Of a DNA stretch of 7,337 nucleotides, positions 5,911 through 7,337 are shown piece by piece (positions within the stretch are counted from its first letter, which is position 1; each line of letters begins with the position of its first letter). The DNA is from Clostridia bacterium (GTDB lineage Bacteria > Bacillota > Clostridia > Oscillospirales > CAG-272), in assembly GCA_017466495.1 (NCBI GenBank), contig JAFTUB010000114.1:1-7337 (forward strand), read 5' to 3'. The position numbers and the translations under genes are program-made. The notes under the pieces were generated by a model. The model did no database searches. It was given only the letters and a program-made list of their open reading frames with translations, and was not told where the DNA came from.

Positions 5911-6203
5911 TGGGCTGCATCGTGCGTTCCCTTGCCGGACGCGATGCCAAACGTATATTCGCAGTGGTTGCGGTCGAGGAAGACTCGGGCGAGGCCGGCG
6001 GCTACGTTTGGATCGCGGATGGCAGGCTGCGCCGACTTGCACAGCCCAAACGAAAGAAACTCAGACACCTGCGTGTCCTCTGTCTGCAGGACAGGGAACT
6101 GGCGCAGATGATTGCGGACAACAGCCTGCGGGATGCGGTGCTGTTCGCCCGTCTGATGCAATTTGAACGAATTGATAATGCAAATGCAGATGCAAACGCA
6201 TAG
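5910..6203 (+). CDS. KOW-domain (L14e-like) RNA-binding protein
   Basis: This small basic protein (97 residues if read from GTG 5910) is found between map and infA in many Clostridia and related Bacillota. It resembles the KOW/L14e group, with IVRSLAGRDAKRIFAVVAV at 4-22, a WIADGRLRRLAQPKRKKLRHL core around 34-54, and then a helical C-terminal extension. Its role is not well established; RNA or ribosome binding is inferred from the KOW motif and the neighbourhood. There is no in-frame ATG near the start: ATGs at 5883 and 5889 run into TAG at 5907-5909. GTG 5910 is chosen because it keeps the GxIVRS strand; GTG 5922, with AGGTGG at 5908-5913, is an alternative that removes four residues. The protein ends in NANADANA, encoded by four imperfect 6-base repeats. 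Confidence 0.85.
   Translation: MGCIVRSLAGRDAKRIFAVVAVEEDSGEAGGYVWIADGRLRRLAQPKRKKLRHLRVLCLQDRELAQMIADNSLRDAVLFARLMQFERIDNANADANA
6177..6200 (+). repeat. Four imperfect 6-base tandem repeats at the end of the KOW gene
   Basis: The units AATGCA, AATGCA, GATGCA and AACGCA follow each other and encode Asn-Ala or Asp-Ala four times (NANADANA), directly before the TAG stop and the infA ribosome binding site. Loss or gain of one unit would keep the reading frame. This is a short array and may simply be chance plus slippage. Confidence 0.7.
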
Positions 6204-6208
6204 GAGGG
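6202..6208 (+). promoter_or_regulatory. Ribosome binding site that decides the infA CTG start
   Basis: AGGAGGG overlaps the KOW gene stop (TAG 6201-6203) and stands 6 bases before CTG 6215. It is the strongest such site near infA and lies 39 bases before the next standard start codon (GTG 6248), far too distant to serve it. AGGAG (6202-6206) can also pair weakly with CTTCT (6212-6216), which would cover both this site and the first two bases of the CTG. Confidence 0.8.
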
Positions 6209-6214
6209 ATTCTT

Positions 6215-6433
6215 CTGCCTAAGGACGATGTTATCGAATTTGAAGGTGTGGTAGTCGAAGCGCTGCCCAACGCAACCTTCAAGGTGAAGCTGCCGAATGA
6301 GCATATTGTGACCGCACATATCTCCGGAAAGCTGCGCATGAATTATATCCGAATTTTGCCGGGTGACCGCGTGACCATCGAGGTCTCGGTGTATGACCTG
6401 AACAAGGGTCGTATCACCTGGCGCGCGAAATAA
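6215..6433 (+). CDS. infA: Translation initiation factor IF-1, apparent CTG start
   Basis: IF-1 is a single OB-fold (S1-like) protein that binds the 30S A site and assists IF-2 and IF-3 during initiation. From CTG 6215 the product is 72 residues, exactly the usual bacterial length. It begins (M)PKDDVIEFEG, followed by VVEALPNATFKVKL, HIVTAHISGKLRMNYIRILPGDRVTIEV and the ending YDLNKGRITWRAK. The frame is open from the TAA at 6176-6178, but no ATG, GTG or TTG occurs before GTG 6248. That GTG would delete the first beta strand and has no properly spaced ribosome binding site. CTG 6215 has AGGAGGG with a 6-base spacer. The upstream ATT (6209) directly touches that site and is unlikely. The gene identity is certain. 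The CTG start is a strong inference, barring a sequence error. Confidence 0.93.
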   Translation: MPKDDVIEFEGVVVEALPNATFKVKLPNEHIVTAHISGKLRMNYIRILPGDRVTIEVSVYDLNKGRITWRAK

Positions 6434-6455
6434 GTAAGAAAGGTTTGGTCTAAAC

Positions 6456-6569
6456 ATGAAGGTTAAACCGTCTGTCAAAAAGATTTGCGAGAAGTGCAAG
6501 ATCATCAAGAGAACAGGTAAGATCATGGTGATCTGCGAGACCCCCAAGCACAAGCAGAGACAGGGTTAA
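6456..6569 (+). CDS. rpmJ: Large subunit ribosomal protein L36 (bL36), zinc-binding form
   Basis: L36 is the smallest 50S protein and binds 23S rRNA near the base of the subunit. The 37-residue product has the full family pattern: MKVKPSVKKICEKCK at the start, a zinc ribbon with C11, C14, C27 and H32, and the ending KHKQRQG. This is the zinc-coordinating type. The ribosome binding site is weak: AAAGG at 6439-6443 with a 12-base spacer. The gap after infA is 22 bases. It is followed by the hairpin-rich spacer before rpsM. Confidence 0.97.
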   Translation: MKVKPSVKKICEKCKIIKRTGKIMVICETPKHKQRQG

Positions 6570-6611
6570 TGCACGGCTGAGGCCGATGCATCACATGACC
6601 CGTTAGGGTCA
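6569..6611 (+). promoter_or_regulatory. Twin hairpins in the rpmJ-rpsM spacer
   Basis: Two adjacent inverted repeats lie between rpmJ and rpsM. In the first, ATGCACGGC (6569-6577) pairs with GCCG (6582-6585) and TGCAT (6587-6591), with a TGAG loop and one bulged A at 6586. In the second, TGACCC (6596-6601) pairs perfectly with GGGTCA (6606-6611) around a GTTA loop. Neither is followed by a T-run. They precede the rpsM ribosome binding site AGAGGTGA (6624-6631). In E. coli the equivalent boundary carries the S4-bound control element of the alpha operon. A similar role here is inference, and no sequence likeness to that element is claimed. Confidence 0.55.
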
Positions 6612-6640
6612 CATCAAGACATGAGAGGTGAATATACAGA

Positions 6641-7009
6641 ATGGCACGTATTGCTGGTGTAGATATTCCGAACCAGAAGCGCGTTGAAATCGCCCTTACC
6701 TACATTTACGGTATTGGCAGAACCAGCGCACAGAAGATCCTCGAGAAGACCGGTATCAATCCCGATACCCGCGCAAAGGATCTGACTGAAGAAGAAGTCG
6801 CAAAGCTCCGTGACGAGATCGAGAACGCTTACACTGTAGAGGGTGACCTCCGCCGTGAGGTTGGCATGACCATCAAGCGTCTGGTCGAGATCAACTGCTA
6901 TCGCGGTATCCGTCACAGAAAGGGTCTCCCCGTTCGCGGCCAGAGAACCAAGACCAACGCAAGAACCCGCAAGGGTCCCGCAAAGACCATTGCAAATAAG
7001 AAGAAGTAA
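6641..7009 (+). CDS. rpsM: Small subunit ribosomal protein S13 (uS13)
   Basis: S13 sits in the head of the 30S subunit, forms bridges to L5 in the 50S subunit and touches the P-site tRNA with its C-terminal tail. The 122-residue product opens with MARIAGVDIPNQKRVEIALTY, carries the helix-hairpin-helix region IYGIGRTSAQKILEKTGI (about 23-40), and has a basic C-terminal tail beginning YRGIRHRKGLPVRGQRTKTN and ending in three lysines. Length is normal. AGAGGTGA ends 9 bases before the ATG. It is the first gene of the classical alpha operon order (S13, S11, S4, RNA polymerase alpha, L17). Confidence 0.98.
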   Translation: MARIAGVDIPNQKRVEIALTYIYGIGRTSAQKILEKTGINPDTRAKDLTEEEVAKLRDEIENAYTVEGDLRREVGMTIKRLVEINCYRGIRHRKGLPVRGQRTKTNARTRKGPAKTIANKKK

Positions 7010-7026
7010 AGGAGTGAACTGAATCG

Positions 7027-7337
<311 letters not shown>

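Noticed and set aside
6248..6433. infA starting at GTG 6248 (61 residues)
   Set aside because: It would remove the conserved PKDDVIEFEG strand of the OB fold, and GAAGG directly touches the GTG, leaving no proper spacer.
6633..6638. TATACA as a -10 promoter box for rpsM
   Set aside because: It is 2 bases from the rpsM ATG, so transcription would begin inside the gene, and no matching -35 element is seen about 17 bases upstream.
6621..6662. ATG 6621 as the start of a small peptide before rpsM
   Set aside because: It is out of frame with rpsM, overlaps its ribosome binding site and its codons resemble nothing recognisable.

Overview
This window is a slice of the conserved spc/alpha ribosomal-protein region. 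It is read entirely from the + strand and cut at both ends inside genes. The order is rplE (3' end), rpsN, rpsH, rplF, rplR, rpsE, rpmD, rplO, secY, adk, map, a KOW-domain gene, infA, rpmJ, rpsM and rpsK (5' end). Several traits point to a low-to-mid GC Gram-positive (Bacillota, class Clostridia): the short zinc-type S14, adk and map placed between secY and infA, an L14e-like KOW gene before infA, a four-cysteine zinc LID in adenylate kinase, and strong AAGGAGG ribosome binding sites. The GC-rich, strongly biased codon use would fit an Oscillospirales/Ruminococcaceae-like gut anaerobe, but that finer placement is inference.

Positions 1-3153 hold eight ribosomal-protein genes (L5, S14, S8, L6, L18, S5, L30, L15). 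They are tightly spaced, except for a 163-base gap between rpsN and rpsH and a 59-base gap between rplR and rpsE. Both gaps contain clear inverted repeats. Positions 3154-5883 hold secY (translocon channel), adk (adenylate kinase) and map (methionine aminopeptidase), with secY directly abutting rplO and adk nearly abutting map. Positions 5883-6569 hold a small KOW RNA-binding protein, initiation factor IF-1 and L36. Positions 6570-6640 form a second structured spacer, followed by rpsM (S13) and the start of rpsK (S11), the beginning of the classical alpha operon.

The genes form one translation and protein-export module: ribosomal proteins of both subunits, the channel that receives nascent chains, the enzyme that trims their first methionine, a nucleotide-balancing kinase and an initiation factor. 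No mobile element, CRISPR array, tRNA or rRNA is present, and no promoter or intrinsic terminator could be supported.

The gene content is ordinary. What stands out is regulatory. (1) infA appears to start at a CTG codon: no ATG, GTG or TTG exists in frame between the upstream stop and codon 12, while a CTG with a well-placed AGGAGGG gives exactly the 72-residue family length. (2) The rpsN-rpsH spacer can fold into a closed multibranch RNA with competing alternative helices. (3) The KOW gene has no usable ATG; its GTG sits at the foot of a hairpin right after a tiny in-frame ORF. (4) Strong hairpins fill the rplR-rpsE and rpmJ-rpsM spacers. All pairings were found by eye and no folding energies were computed.
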